Shown: positions 12,801-24,210 of the stretch, in pieces
Layout of the letters: each line of letters starts with the position of its first letter
Numbering within the stretch: the first letter of the stretch is position 1
Source: Doris montereyensis
Taxonomy: Eukaryota > Mollusca > Gastropoda > Nudibranchia > Dorididae
NCBI GenBank assembly: GCA_037039925.1
Contig: JAXRKP010000488.1
Location: 123,501-187,500, forward strand
Direction: 5' to 3'
DNA: 64,000 bases
Notes under the pieces: generated by a model
The model's input: the letters and a program-made list of their open reading frames with translations, nothing else
Database searches by the model: none
What the model was told of the DNA's origin: nothing
Program-made: the position numbers and the translations under genes

Positions 12801-15800
12801 TTTTTCGTCTTTGAAAGGTCAAACCGGGCATTTTACATTTATTTCTCTGCATCAGTTTGGTTTTGGATAAGCAGGGGATTAGCCCACTTTACCCTAGGTG
12901 GATGGTGGGGCTGCCACCTTGAGGCCCCCTACCAGGCCTTGTTATTTTCTGTCAGGGTTAACTCCCTTAGCCTTTTGTCATTCAAGACCAGTCTACGGGG
13001 CAGAAGGTTATTTTCTGTCAGGGTTAACTTCCTTAGCCTTTCGTCAGTCAAAATTGACCTACAAGGCAGCAGGTTGTTTTCTGTCAGGGTTAACTCCCTT
13101 AGCCTTTTGATCAGTCAAGACCGACCTGCAAAGCAGCAGGAGACTCGTGGAGGGCGGAATCACCTACTTACCATACTGGTGGTTACATGTCCACTGCCCA
13201 GCTATTTCTTTTTGTGTAGAGTGAATACTGTTACTTGTTGATTTTAAAAAAAAAAACATGTGCTCTAGTCTTTGCTACGCTGTTTTTATCCTTTTTTTCC
13301 ATTTCACTGAGTTTCTATGGTCTCTACTGCTGTTTAATTGAACAATTTATTAAGTTGTAGTCAATCACTCATTGTGCTGTATATACCATATATTATACCA
13401 TGACTAGATGAGTAGTGGGTGTTGATTGCATTAGAAGAAAAATATTTTTAAATGTATAGTTATCAGGAAAAAAATTTCTCTTCAGTTTTTCATTTGCTTA
13501 ACCGTATTATAAAATGGATTTTATCATGTTACCTCTTTTGATTCAGATAATTGTTGTTTTGTCCAGTGGACATCTCAAAGACATTGATTCACATTTTGAC
13601 CATTGATGGTGAATGTTATGGTAACATTTCTTCCCCTTATATATTTCACCTTAATTGTAGGACATTATTGAGGGGTTGAGAGACCATATTCCCCATCTTC
13701 TTCACACAAGAGATGGAACTCGAGTTGCAATGCATTGTGTCTGGGCAGGATCAGCAAAAGACCGCAAGGCTATTATCAAAACCTTGAAAACCCATATTTT
13801 AAAAATTTGCAAAGAAGAGCATGGACACCTTTTGCTTATGTCCATCTTTGACAGTGTTGTGATACAGTACTGGTCCAGAAAGTTATCATTGAGGTAAGCT
13901 TTGTTTTCTTTTCATGCCAATTTTTCCTTTTTTAAAGCACCGAATAACTTGTGTTCTTTATCCATCTTACTCAGTTAGGTCATATGTCAAGAAAGTTTTT
14001 TCAACACACCAATTTGATTTGTGACAACAATGCCACTGATTTATTTTACTATCTTCAACAACTTTGATCCCAAGTTTGTCAATGTGTTCTTTACTACGTG
14101 GGGCGGTTGTTAGGCGCTACTGTTGGGTCATGCTTTTGCTCTTTCATTCTTTTACATGTCCTTGGGAGCATACAGTATAGCAGATCGTTCTCTTCCTATA
14201 GCTGGGTACTCGTTTACACCTGAGTTAAGGAAGGAAAACAGGGTGAAGCCTTTTTCTTTAGAGTACAATGTTGTGAAAAAACCAACTGGGCTGGCCATGG
14301 GGTTTGAAGAACTGCTGTGTCATTGGTGACTGTTGTCCATAGAACTTAACATTTGCATTCAGTTGTAATAATTTATTTTTCTGGTGTTTTGTGTGAGGTG
14401 ACAGAAAGAGAGAGAGGGAGAGCTGAAAATGTAGTAAATGAAAAATGACCAATAATTTCTGAGATCTCTGGAAGAGAAATTAAATTGACATTAAAGCAAA
14501 TGTCATTGGGAATATTATTGCTCTAGAATTAATGTCAGTAGGGCGTGTCTGTAAATTTATTGTTTGTCAATGGTTTGGATTGACATTTGTTAATCTATGT
14601 ATTTTTGCAGGAAATGCTAAAATCGTTGAATGATGTTATTAGTGATCAACATGGCAGAAAGGTCTTGCTTTACTTGATGTCCCCGAGAGATACCAGTCAT
14701 TTCCACCCAGACATTATCAAGATTTTAGCAGGGGGTGATGACAATGCTCACAGGTATGACACTTGTCCCTTTGGCTTACATCTTACCTACCTATTGTTAC
14801 AAATCCCTGCAGTCTGATGCCCCAATCTTCAAAATCTGCTCTTCCCATATTAACTACCTCTTGTGCTAAGATCCAAATTCAAAGTTATTGACGATTCAAA
14901 AAAACTTACTTGAAATGTTTCAGAGATTGTCGTTTTGGCAAAATTGGATCACAAATATGAAATGCTTTACCTGCGTCTGAGGCTTACAACCAGTTTTGAA
15001 ATCTTTAAAAAAAACTACTTAATGCTTATCTTTGTATGAAATATCTTCAGTAAATCATTGAATTGAAATGTATACATTGCCCAATTTTAATGTTGTTTTA
15101 TTAGTGTGGGTGGAATGCGACATTGAAATTTGAATGTATCTTTTTGAAAATATTTCAACTTTTGTTGTAAAGCATCTTGCTCTCTGTATTTGTTTTCTCT
15201 CTTTGTTAGTGTTGTGAAATTATGCAAAGTGTTGTTTTTTTATATTTCAGTAAAAAAGATAAACTTGTGAGAGCCCAGGAACTCAGGAATGCTGCATCTC
15301 CAAAGCTTCTTAAATACCTTCATGATAATGCAGAAACTATGATGACTAACAGTAACATGACATTACTGACAAAAACAATAGTAACTCATGCAACAGGTGA
15401 GATTTCATTGACTTATATTTTCTGTATGATATTCCGTCTTTTGTTTTTGAATGACAAAGTGCAATATTTTCATTATTTTTGCATAATATTACTGTTTAAA
15501 AACCTGTGATTTTTATTGTTACATCTGAAGGGAAATTTAACAATTTCATTTTACTGATTATGATCTTGACTAATGCTTGTTATGAAGAATAGTAAAAGTC
15601 TCTCAAATAGGAAAAATATTTGATCGTTTTTAGGGTTATGTATCGTAGCTCATGGTTTACTTAATGACTCCGTTCTGCAGTTTTCTAGAATTGTATAAGG
15701 TGATAGTGATTTGCTTTTCCCGATTTTTATTTAATGAACCAGGCAGTTTAATTACCTACCTCCAGATGCATGAGAAATTTTTGGCTTTGTCTCTAGGTGA

Positions 15801-18204
15801 TGCTGGCCCTGCTATGAGAGCCATAGCTGATTTCATTGCCAAACCTTCAGCAGATGAGGCCATCAGTATGGTGGAACATCCTGCATGTCACATTGCCATG
15901 AAGAAAATAATAGCCAATGACAGGATACGTATGGAGCAAGGGGAAGGAAGTATGTTTATATGTATTTAATGGATCTAAGTGGTCGTGGGACAATATTCCA
16001 TCCATCTTTAGATTTTCTTATCTATAAAAAGGAAAAGAAATCATTTTAAGCACAAGTTCTTTTCAAAGTTCTCATATTCATGAGTTGACAAACTTAATGT
16101 TATGCGTGAATGATCCATAATTACCTCTTACTTACTTAAGATGTATATACGCTCAAACCTTACAGAGGGAATGGCGTTGTAAGGAAAACACCCCTTTTTG
16201 GTATTACAATAAGTGAGATCAATATTTGACCAATGCAGGAGAAGAAAAACGATCACTGACAGGGCAATGTAGGCCTACCGCATGTGAAAGGGCTATTGAA
16301 GCTGTAGATCTATATAGTAATAATGGATCACCCTGTTTCTTATGTGGTCTTGAAAAAATATCGCCAGAACCCCCCCTTCTCATTTTCATAAAGAAGTCGT
16401 CTTGTGTCACTAGTGTCAGTGTCATTTCTGTAAGAGTACTAAGACACACTTGGTTGTGATGTTTGTGTGTGTGTAGTGCGTGTTTGTCCCCGTGATCATA
16501 AAGAAACTATATTCTACTTCTACCCGCTTGCATCACTGTGGGGAAGGGGGTGGTGATGCACAGTGGCGGTATAACGAGTTGTGTTTTACAATAGTTATTA
16601 AGGAACGTTCCTACCAAATCATTGCTGAATCCCGGTATAATGAAGTATTTCATTGTTTGTGTATAGAGTCAGATCAATGCAAGGGTGAAAAACTGGTGAC
16701 GAGCAAGAATGGGGGGGTTACAGCAAGGTTTGTATTTTGTATGTATATCAACATCACATGAATTGTTTTCAGGTCTATTGGCTATTATTTTTCGGGTTTA
16801 TATTGCTGTAACTAAATATTTCTTGAGTAAGTATGCATGATATAACAAATATGTTTGCTTTAGTATTGTATCGTATTTTACAAGGATTGATTGTTAAATC
16901 TCTCCATCTCATCCATAGTATTGTTCTCTGCTATCCTCCTGGAAGCTCTGCCAAAGTCAACAATCAAAGTCTGGGCTGCCAGTAACAGAGGTTGCTTTGT
17001 TTTGTTATGGTAAATATGAATTTATTATACACCGGCTGAAGGCCTCTGACAATGCATGGGTTAACCGATTGTTTTCTAAATTAAATTATTGTTTAATCTT
17101 TTCTAGGTCTTCGGTTTGAATAAGATCACCAGGAGACTCCTTGTGTAAATTTATCCTTGAAGACTTTTGTGTTCTAACTTAAGCATTTTGGTTTTTAAAA
17201 ACCTTTGTAACTTTCCAGAATGCCAGGACAAAATTTGCATGTTTTAGCTGGGGCTAGAAAATAAATTTTTGTCGTCTTATTATTTGAAATAAATATTGGC
17301 CATAATTGACCTTGAAAATCACACAATTTAGTCCCCTCAATCTGTGATCAGACTCAGATAGGTCAAATATATTATCTGAAATAGCCATAATATGTAGCCT
17401 ATTCATTCCTCTTTCCAACAGTACCAAATACATAATGTCAGTGCAATTGTCTAAAAGTACAACCCGCAATATACGAGATATGTCCTTTAAATGATCAAAC
17501 ACATGCTTCTTTAGTGTCTTTATAAATATCGGAGGCTTTGAACCAATAGAAAAGCTCATTCTATGCACATGAACTAAACTAAGATTTCCATTTTTCTTGA
17601 AACTTGCCAAGGAGCGGATTTCAAGAACTTCAACATCCTCTTCATCACTTTTGTCAATGACGAAAAGATCAAATAAACTTTGGTAGTTTAAACTGTAAAT
17701 CAAAACTAGCAACTTTCTTCTATGTTTACATAGGAAAAGGATATTTGTCTCTTTCAGCCTCTTCACTAAAGAGTTCCGTTTTATATCTATAGACCTGTCA
17801 GTTGTGTAGTGATTTATAATCCGGGTGTCAATCGACTGAACATATTATATCACATAATGTCTGGCTTTTCATACAGTTCAACTGTTTCATTATGTTAATT
17901 AGTTGTTTTGGTTTGTTTATTTGTTGATATGATTACATATCATGTTTTATTTATTACGCATGTTATATTGAAGGAACGTCACATTAGTGTACTAAAAAAA
18001 TTATGTTTTAATAATACAGGAATCAACTTTTGTTTTTTCTTCAGTCTATTGGAGGTCGGTTGCTCAACAATTACAGAACGTGTCACAGAGCAATTGAAAC
18101 CATTACGAAAATCCCTTAGCAAGATGACATTCAAGGGTGCAGAACTCTTACTGGAGAAGGTGGATGGTTCGGGATTTGCAAAACGGAAAGAGTTCAGAGT
18201 GTAA
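1694..18204 (+). CDS. PUM3: PUM3 (Pumilio homolog 3, KIAA0020/Puf-A)
   Basis: Nucleolar Puf-family protein with a PUM-HD/CPL-type repeat array; homologues bind RNA/DNA and act in ribosome biogenesis. Coding exons, all with GT/AG borders and matching phases: 1666-1831 (ATG at 1694), 2856-2970, 3265-3358, 4108-4183, 4437-4530, 5461-5527, 5760-5829, 9561-9665, 9881-9984, 10493-10568, 13661-13893, 14611-14753, 15251-15396, 15797-15949, 16919-17009, 18045-18204. Conserved blocks include NYDLITSAKKAWEDLRR, HDSSRVIQCLVQYGS, GSKPLKAEVLKCFQGHVRK, SIVHKVFFDFFSYA, TRDGTRVAMHCVWAGSAKDR, HGRKVLLYLMSPRD and the C-terminal FKGAELLLEKVD. From ATG 1694 the product is about 621 residues; the human protein is near 648. 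An acidic/Lys-rich N-terminus precedes the repeats. Exon 13661-13893 is one base short, which breaks the frame near 13858. The N-terminus may extend into earlier exons. A polyA signal lies at 18351-18356. Confidence 0.93.
3455..3729 (+). mobile_element. SINE-A, full-length tRNA-derived SINE with TSD
   Basis: Full-length copy. The tRNA-like head has an A-box (TGGCAAAGTGGT) at 3459-3470 and a B-box (GGGCTCGAATACC) near 3500-3512. The body carries a CTGTCAAGGAGGTCATTATA core and ends in a GGCCTTACAGAAACTTTT tail. It is flanked by an exact 11-bp direct repeat TATATCAGATT at 3444-3454 and 3730-3740, which is a target-site duplication. It lies in the PUM3 intron after the exon 3265-3358. The same family occurs at 20781, 21062, 60318 and 62640 in reverse orientation. 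Confidence 0.85.
6345..6715. repeat. AGATCT/TCTAGA degenerate palindromic repeat
   Basis: Many close, imperfect copies of TAGATCTAGA-type words (for example CTAGATCTAGAAGTAGA and GATCTAGAACTAGATG). The same motif fills 23800-24210 and 42395-42560, so it is a dispersed low-complexity repeat of this genome. Confidence 0.8.
6766..6890 (+). repeat. (CT)n microsatellite
   Basis: About 44 uninterrupted CT units followed by a CCCTCT/CTCCCT-rich end. It gives long Leu-Ser or Arg-Glu reading frames that are not genes. Confidence 0.98.
9310..9460 (+). mobile_element. MITE-1 (pogo-like) fragment
   Basis: Shares GGAGAAGGGGGTGGTGGTGC, a GGCGGTACAATGA block and the following GTGTTTTA segment with the longer copies at 16149-16733 and 30939-31221. 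Terminal repeats are not recognisable here. Confidence 0.55.
10671..10730. repeat. Perfect 30-bp tandem duplication in LINE
   Basis: The 30-base unit at 10671-10700 (begins CATTCCTCTT, ends GTTGTTATT) is repeated exactly at 10701-10730. The other two LINE copies have one unit. It is a recent duplication or an assembly artefact. Confidence 0.9.
12941..13140 (-). repeat. Three tandem 66-bp units at LINE 5' end
   Basis: Units begin at 12941, 13007 and 13073, each containing TTTTCTGTCAGGGTTAACT, CCTTAGCCTTT and a CAAGACC..CCT..GGCAG block. The spacing is exactly 66, 66 and about 67 bases. The same array occurs in reverse at 52625-52827 in LINE copy 2. Read on the plus strand it gives the repetitive peptide FLSGLTPLAF, which is a by-product. 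Confidence 0.9.
14120..14335 (-). mobile_element. SINE-C fragment
   Basis: Matches the minus orientation of the 36045-36385 element: GGGAGCATACAGTA, then TATAGCTGGGTACTCGT, then a CTGGCCATGGGGTTTGAA B-box complement. It sits in the PUM3 intron before exon 14611. Confidence 0.7.
16149..16733. mobile_element. MITE-1 (pogo-like) copy, about 585 bp
   Basis: Starts TACGCTCAAACCTTACAG and ends with TTACAGCAAGGTTTG, an inverted terminal pair beside TA. It contains the family's GATGCACAGTGGCGGTATAA and AGTTATTAAGGAACGTTCCT segments. No transposase ORF is present. It lies in the PUM3 intron before exon 16919. Confidence 0.65.
17254..17844 (-). CDS. Unidentified antisense ORF in last PUM3 intron
   Basis: Open on the minus strand from about 17844 to a stop at 17254-17256, about 195 codons (first ATG gives 170 residues). 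This is long for DNA this AT-rich. The product has a basic N-terminal part (MKRLKETN, FLCKHRRKLL), an acidic patch (DKSDEEDVEVLEIRS) and hydrophobic or amphipathic segments (ILRVVLLDNCTDIMYLVLL). I recognise no domain. A possible splice acceptor (TATGTTCAG) precedes the open frame, so it could be one exon of an antisense gene. It may equally be the relic of a mobile element or chance. Confidence 0.3.
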   Translation of the reverse strand, partial: YVQSIDTRIINHYTTDRSIDIKRNSLVKRLKETNILFLCKHRRKLLVLIYSLNYQSLFDLFVIDKSDEEDVEVLEIRSLASFKKNGNLSLVHVHRMSFSIGSKPPIFIKTLKKHVFDHLKDISRILRVVLLDNCTDIMYLVLLERGMNRLHIMAISDNIFDLSESDHRLRGLNCVIFKVNYGQYLFQIIRRQKFIF

Positions 18205-18350
18205 AATTCGCATAGCAGCTCCACACAGTTAAAAGTTTATTTATTTGGCCAATGTTTATAATGGGCATTTATGTCATTCAAATCCTCTCAAACTCCTTTT
18301 CATGCCGATTATTATTTTTAACCTAGACAAAAAATAGAGCCTGAAATTGA

Positions 18351-18356
18351 AATAAA
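18351..18356 (+). terminator. PUM3 polyadenylation signal
   Basis: AATAAA about 147 bases after the PUM3 stop codon (TAA, 18202-18204), in AT-rich sequence. Confidence 0.6.
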
Positions 18357-18469
18357 ATGTGACTTTCAAACAAAAACCTGTCTCCGCATTTTCATTCTTA
18401 GTAGATCACAGTGCAAGTGGTTTTCTGCATCATATTTGCCTAGTGTTTCCATTTCCATATTTAAAAGAT

Positions 18470-18800
18470 AAAGGTGGATTTATAGTCTGTATCCCCGCAC
18501 AATTGCGATCTCACAGACTAAAAATCATTTATCGCCCAGCAGACCCATTTCATTCCAAGTCCTACTCAACTCCCTGGGGAGCATACAGTACAGTATCCTG
18601 TTAGTCGCTTCATAATAACACTCTGGCACGATTTGTCTCTATCTATAGCTGGGTATTCATTGACAACTGAATCAAATGAAGAAAGCAGAGGGAAGAACCT
18701 TTCTTATGAGTGAAAAAAATGCCTTGACCAGCCATGGGATTTGACAGTGTTGTCGTGCTTACAAGTTCACAACACTACAGTTTCGCTACAAGTACAAGAC
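18470..18800 (-). mobile_element. SINE-C copy
   Basis: Begins AAGATAAAGGTGGATTTATA and continues through TCAACTCCCTGGGGAGCATA and TATAGCTGGGTATTCATT to a reversed B-box-like segment (CCATGGGATTTGACAG). About 330 bp, very similar in layout to the copies at 19928, 21655 and 40505. Confidence 0.8.
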
Positions 18801-19104
18801 CTCCTTTATTGCTTCAGACAAATCATGACCATGACGATATTAAACAATTGACATATTATGTACATAAATATATATATATATATGTTTGAAGTCCGTAATA
18901 ATAGACCTTATTTTTAGCTTATATTCTAGTAACGGTTACAAATTCATGCCGTGCTCATTCTCAGATGTTCATACAAAGCACATTCTAAAAAGTACTCAGA
19001 TCCATTTTTGTTCCCCTTACTACATTTTCCTTCAGACATCTATTTTGTGTATATAAAAAAAATGAATAAGAAATTTTAGTTCCCACACATTGTAAAGTTA
19101 GAGG

Positions 19105-19345
19105 CTAGAATACCTCAGTCTGTAGAGCATCTGGCTACCACTTAGGAGATCCAAGTTCAAATCCCAGTTCTGGAAGGCCTTTTTCATGTCCTTCCTTTCG
19201 ATCCAATAGCAAATGGATGTCTAGGTCTATTTAGACTTGGTGAACGGAAAGCAAGTGGGAAAAGAGATGGCAGACAACCACAAAATATATGCCTTGACTC
19301 TACTTTGGACTACCCTACACTCAATAATGAGTATGGATACCTTAC
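19105..19345 (+). mobile_element. SINE-B, tRNA-derived SINE
   Basis: The tRNA-like head has an A-box-like TACCTCAGTCTGTAGAGCA (19113-19131) and a B-box-like AAGTTCAAATCCC. The body contains CTAGGTCTATTTAGACTTGG and AAGCAAGTGGGAAAAGAG. A diverged second copy is at 60105-60312. The head resembles a lysine-type tRNA. The missing structure and attached tail argue against a functional tRNA gene. Confidence 0.75.
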
Positions 19346-19927
19346 TTTTTCATCATAAAATACTGTACACTATGAGTTATTAATTAAATTAGTAAAGTGT
19401 ATTATTTCTGTATAAGTTAAAGTAAAATATTAATATGTTCAGTCTTTTGATCAATGATACTGATAATAATTAAAACAGCAGCGACATATACATTTAAAAA
19501 CACTATCTAGTTTGGACTAGAAATCTGATCCAGTCTTTTTATTTTGTTTAGATCTTATTTGTGATTTCATATCCCATCAAATGTGACGAGATGTTTAAAA
19601 ATAAAACTTTCTCCCACTCTCACAGCTCTTAAAGGTAGATGCATTGTACATGCATTTCCTATGAAAATCAAGCATGAAAGATATTGCTACAGTAATGAAC
19701 ATTTCTTTTGCACCAAATCTCAATAATTATTAAGCTCAAGGCACTTTAAATTGTTAGCTTCAAATAGCATGTCAAATGTGATTAGTCAAATAAGTCGCAA
19801 TAAATGATAAATACCAAAACAGATCACAACCAGAAACATTCATTCCTGCACTAATTATGTCAGATATCGAATGTGACATACATAATAATATATAACAACA
19901 TGGACATGTATATATATTGAACATCAC

Positions 19928-20290
19928 ATAAAGATAAAGATGGATTTATAGTCTGTATCCAAGCATAAATCGTCAAGAGCAGGCCTACCAACTTTACATT
20001 ATTTATATTCATCCCCCTACAAACAAGTTCCTTCAAAGTCCTTCTATGTCTTCGGAGCATACAGTACAGCTACATGTTACTAATGTTAGGCAGTTCATAT
20101 TAATACTTACAACTAATACAAGATCCTTCTCTACCTAAAGCTTGGTCAAGCAAGGAAAGCAGAGTAAAGTACTTTTTCCAAAGACTAAGAGTACAACAAT
20201 ATCCATATGATTGCTAGCCAATGTTTTGAACCAATGTCATTCTGCTTACAAACTCACAATACTACTGATTATGCAACAAAGCCTTTATCA
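19928..20290 (-). mobile_element. SINE-C copy
   Basis: Shares the AAAGATAAAGATGGATTTAT start, the CTTCGGAGCATACAGTACAG middle and the GTTTTGAACCAATGTC end with the rest of the family. More diverged than its neighbours. Confidence 0.7.
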
Positions 20291-20780
20291 TTATCATTGT
20301 TTAGGCATGCAAGTGAAGACATAACAATTGAATTATACTAATAATTTAATAAACTCAAATGCATGTACCTTTATGTAGGCCTATATATCACTCTTGTTTT
20401 ACTGCATTCAAGTGGGACACATTAGTGTACTGTTAGCAACAACTTTCAATAAGGAATTTAAGTCATGGATTATGAACGCTAAGCAACAGTGAATGAAATG
20501 TGTACCAAACTTCAGCAATGGTGAAAATCATAAATTATCAAGGAAATAAGCACAGGCTTCAGAAATTCAACTACTACTACATTGTATGTGTATTCCCCTA
20601 CTTGTACGCATAAAAAAGACATAACAGTAATACACATATTGTTTTCGTGGTTAAGAAATATGTATGAACTTAATAATTCTACTTGTAAATTTAAGATCTT
20701 TTCTTTTTATAATAAAAAAAGACGGCATCCATCTTACTCTTACTTTTAACAAATCTAGAATTACATGTAAATGTAGTAAC

Positions 20781-21040
20781 ATTCCTTCAAGGCCATTACG
20801 GCCCATAGAACCAGAACTTATCCCAGTTTCTATAGCAGGAAGAACAGGTGACAATAATCACCACCTGGATAGGATGCTAGCCTAACCCAAGTTTTTTTTA
20901 TTCCTAAGCTAGTGCTTGTACCCATATGTACCTGGGTTGAGTGGGGATCAAGGAACACAACATCAGAATTAGCTTTGCTAGGATTCGAACCCGGTACCTC
21001 ATGGTCCAACGTCTGGTAGCATATCACTACAATATCAGCA
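20781..21040 (-). mobile_element. SINE-A copy
   Basis: Reverse copy: tail complement ATTCCTTCAAGGCCATTACG at the left, core GGTGACAATAATCACCACCT, and the complement of the B-box (GGATTCGAACCCGGTACC) near 20980-21000. Confidence 0.8.
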
Positions 21041-21061
21041 AACACCACTTGAATTAGTAAG

Positions 21062-21230
21062 TTCCTCCAAGTTTCAAAGACATTAAGGCCTACAGAGCTT
21101 ATCCCAGTTCCTATATCTTGAAGCAAAACAGGTGACAATACTGACTTCCTGGACAGGATGCTGGTCTGACGTAGATTTTTACTCTGAAGGTAGTGCATGT
21201 ACCCATTTGCAACTGGGAACACAACCTCCG
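21062..21230 (-). mobile_element. SINE-A partial copy
   Basis: Follows the previous copy directly and repeats its tail and core (CACTTATCCCAG-like segment, GGTGACAATACTGACTTCCT, CCCATTTGCAACTGGG) but lacks the tRNA-like head. Confidence 0.7.
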
Positions 21231-21654
21231 GGCCTGTTTATTATTTATGCAATTTTTTTGTTATTCTATCAAATTTAATATTTTATTAAACATAACAACA
21301 AACAGCTACCCTTTCATCAATCCAAGTAAGAGAAGAGGAGATGCATATTTCATCATAGTTCTACAGTTCTTAGTTCTAGAGATATTTAAATCAATTCAGC
21401 TTTAGCTCTCTGGAAGTGTGAATACAACAATACAAGAATTTTTATTCATTACTTTCACTTTTAGTTTCTTCACTTTTAGAAAACGAGTTAAATAATATAA
21501 AAAGAACAAAACAGACCCAAACAACCCTGTTCTTTATTTCTTTGATTATACCACACACACAAAAGTTTTAATACAAATTCCAGTCATGATGGCTAATTTA
21601 TATCATGTCTTCAGTATGTCCCCCAGTTACCTAGATGGCACCTTGAAATAACGT

Positions 21655-21970
21655 AAAAGATAAAGATGGATTTATAGTCTGTACAGTGTACCTCCGGACA
21701 AGGGCAGGCTTATCAACTGTACATCATTTATCCCCTAGCTAGCAGGCCATTTCATTCACAGTCCTTCTCAACTCCCACTCCCAGGGGAGCATACATTTAG
21801 GCCTTTCATATTAACAACACTCTGACAAGAGCTTTCTCTACCTACATCATTCCTAAGAGTATAATCTTGCCACCTGTGTCAGCCATAGAGTTTGAACCAG
21901 TGTTGTCATGATTACAAGAAAGTTCACAACACTACTGTTCAGATACATTGTAATTGTAACTTGTTTACCA
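21655..21970 (-). mobile_element. SINE-C copy
   Basis: Starts AAAGATAAAGATGGATTTAT, has CCCAGGGGAGCATACATTTA in the middle and a reversed B-box region (CATAGAGTTTGAACCAG). Confidence 0.75.
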
Positions 21971-22849
21971 TGATTATGATGTGGTGATCTTAGAATGAAT
22001 GAACTCAACAGACAGATAAATGAAAGTATTGAAACTAAAGACACGAAACAGTATAACTGACTGAAGAAAGACAAGAAGTAAGATCTACCAACACTCCAAT
22101 AGTAATAGTACATGTATTAGATATAGTAGTACATGTAATATTAGTGACCCACCAAAATCGAATGTCGGGGAAGTACATGGAAGAGAAGAGAAATTGTGTG
22201 CTGATTGATAGCCAAGAGTAGAAACAAAAGAAAGAGGATACATTACATCATACATGTATACAGGAAGAATAAACACAGGTTGAGATGAAATAGAAGAAAC
22301 GTAAGAAACAGAACAGAACCCCCCCCCCCCCAAATTAAATAAGAAACAGAACCGAAAAAACCCCAATTAAATGATCTTTCAACTTCGTAACATTAGTACC
22401 AACTCAATGCATTATAGTAATTATGTACATATTTATATTCAAAATAATATCTTTAACAACTGATAATGACAGGATGATGATTAAAGAAACTACTTTGGCA
22501 AAAAGGATGGTGATGATGGCGATAGTGATAATAATAAACATTTGTTGTTGGAGAACACTTAGTGATTAATATACAGAAATAGCGAAAACATTTGAACTTA
22601 TACATATAATATAAGGAAAAAGACGGATTATAAATTTAATTGAATGGTAGGAGTGACAATAATAAATTAATAAGGGATAATGATGATGATAATAAATGTA
22701 AATACCGTACATTTATTATTAGTACACATGTATTAATTAGTAATACATATAATAACTACAGATCAACACACCATAATTATTATAATGATAACAATAAGTA
22801 TACAACTATTATTACAACTTGTACTTCCCTACTTCTTAACCGTTAGTGC

Positions 22850-23171
<322 letters not shown>

Positions 23172-23799
23172 AACACACGCTGTCAAAAGACTGCATTTTA
23201 GACTAGGGAATAAGGCCGTTCTACCATTGTTGACAAGAAATGGGAGGGTAAAAAAACTTCGGTTTGTGAATCTATGACCCTTTAAATGAATGAATTAATG
23301 TTGTACGCTAGGGTATAGTCGAAGTTGAAGGTGTTTGTGACTGCTGAAGTAAATGTTAACATATGCCAAATTGAATGTCACCTGCTCACAGTCATGTAAG
23401 ATCTGTGTACTGCGTATTTCCCATCACTATTATCGTGTGTATACCATGGTTGAAGGAAGAGGAATATAAAAAAAACCCCGATGATATTGATATTTATTAC
23501 ATTCTTATGTGTCTACAGTATTGGTGCGTAAACCGGGGAATATGGAATGGGAGTGAGAATAAGCGTTAAAACGTGCATAGTAAAATATATTTAAAACAAC
23601 AATAGAAAGAAATAACCGACAGAAAATCCAATTTCTCCAAATTTTCTTAATATTAAAAGAAAATAAATCATCTAGCCTGACATTGAAGAAAATCGGTTAA
23701 TTAAAAACTGTTACGCTGTGTACTTTCGCTTTCGTTCTCAAGGCCCGTGCCTGAAGAATGTTTATGTGCGGAATTTGTCTCATGTGTTTATTAGTCTAT

Positions 23800-24210
23800 T
23801 GACTATTCTAGATCTGTTACATTGTATCCAACATGGACAGGAGACCCCAGAAGGTAGATCTAGATCTAGTCATCTCATTTTATGTTTAGATTTAGACTCT
23901 AGATCTAGAATCTACTCTAGATCTAATCTACATCTAAGATTTAGATTGTAGTTGTAGATCTAGATCTAGATTCTATGTCGACGCCTTTTACACTTTGCAG
24001 CAATTCGTGACGGAACAAACGTGAAGACCTAGAATCTAGATCTAGATCCAGAGCTAGCTAGATTCTAGATCTACAGCATTATTTAAAACAATTTAAATCT
24101 AGATCTAGATCTAAATCTGCATGTAGAAAGAACACTGTAAGAAAACAAATTGAAGCTTTGTTATTGTTACTAGATCTAGATCTAGATCTAGTAATTAGAT
24201 CTATTGCTTT
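23800..24210. repeat. AGATCTAGATCT palindromic array
   Basis: Dense, irregular array of AGATCT and TCTAGA words, including GATCTAGATCTAGATCTAG near 24175-24192. It is self-complementary and could fold into hairpins. Confidence 0.85.

Larger units (their letters stand above)
10600..13218 (-). mobile_element. LINE-1f copy 1, 3'-truncated, antisense in PUM3 intron
   Basis: Degenerate non-LTR retrotransposon read on the minus strand. From its 5' end: tandem 66-bp units (12941-13140), an AP-type endonuclease region (fragments such as KFISPRLLEVNIKPKGREIK and LLIGYGPNED at 12364-12591), a linker (11646-11954), and reverse-transcriptase fragments (SDNLWHSLKEHNVQQNLIEA at 10787-11014, then the VLFGKSESDLQSN block at 10740-10790). 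Stops and frameshifts break it throughout. It ends abruptly in the C-terminal part of the ORF at about 10600 and lacks the family's 3' end and GAAA tail. The endonuclease resembles CFDP2-like proteins of RTE-type LINEs. Confidence 0.85.

Noticed and set aside
19113..19175. tRNA gene
   Set aside because: A- and B-box-like words are present but the cloverleaf is degenerate and a SINE body follows directly. The same applies to 3455-3525 and to the complement of 60540-60610.
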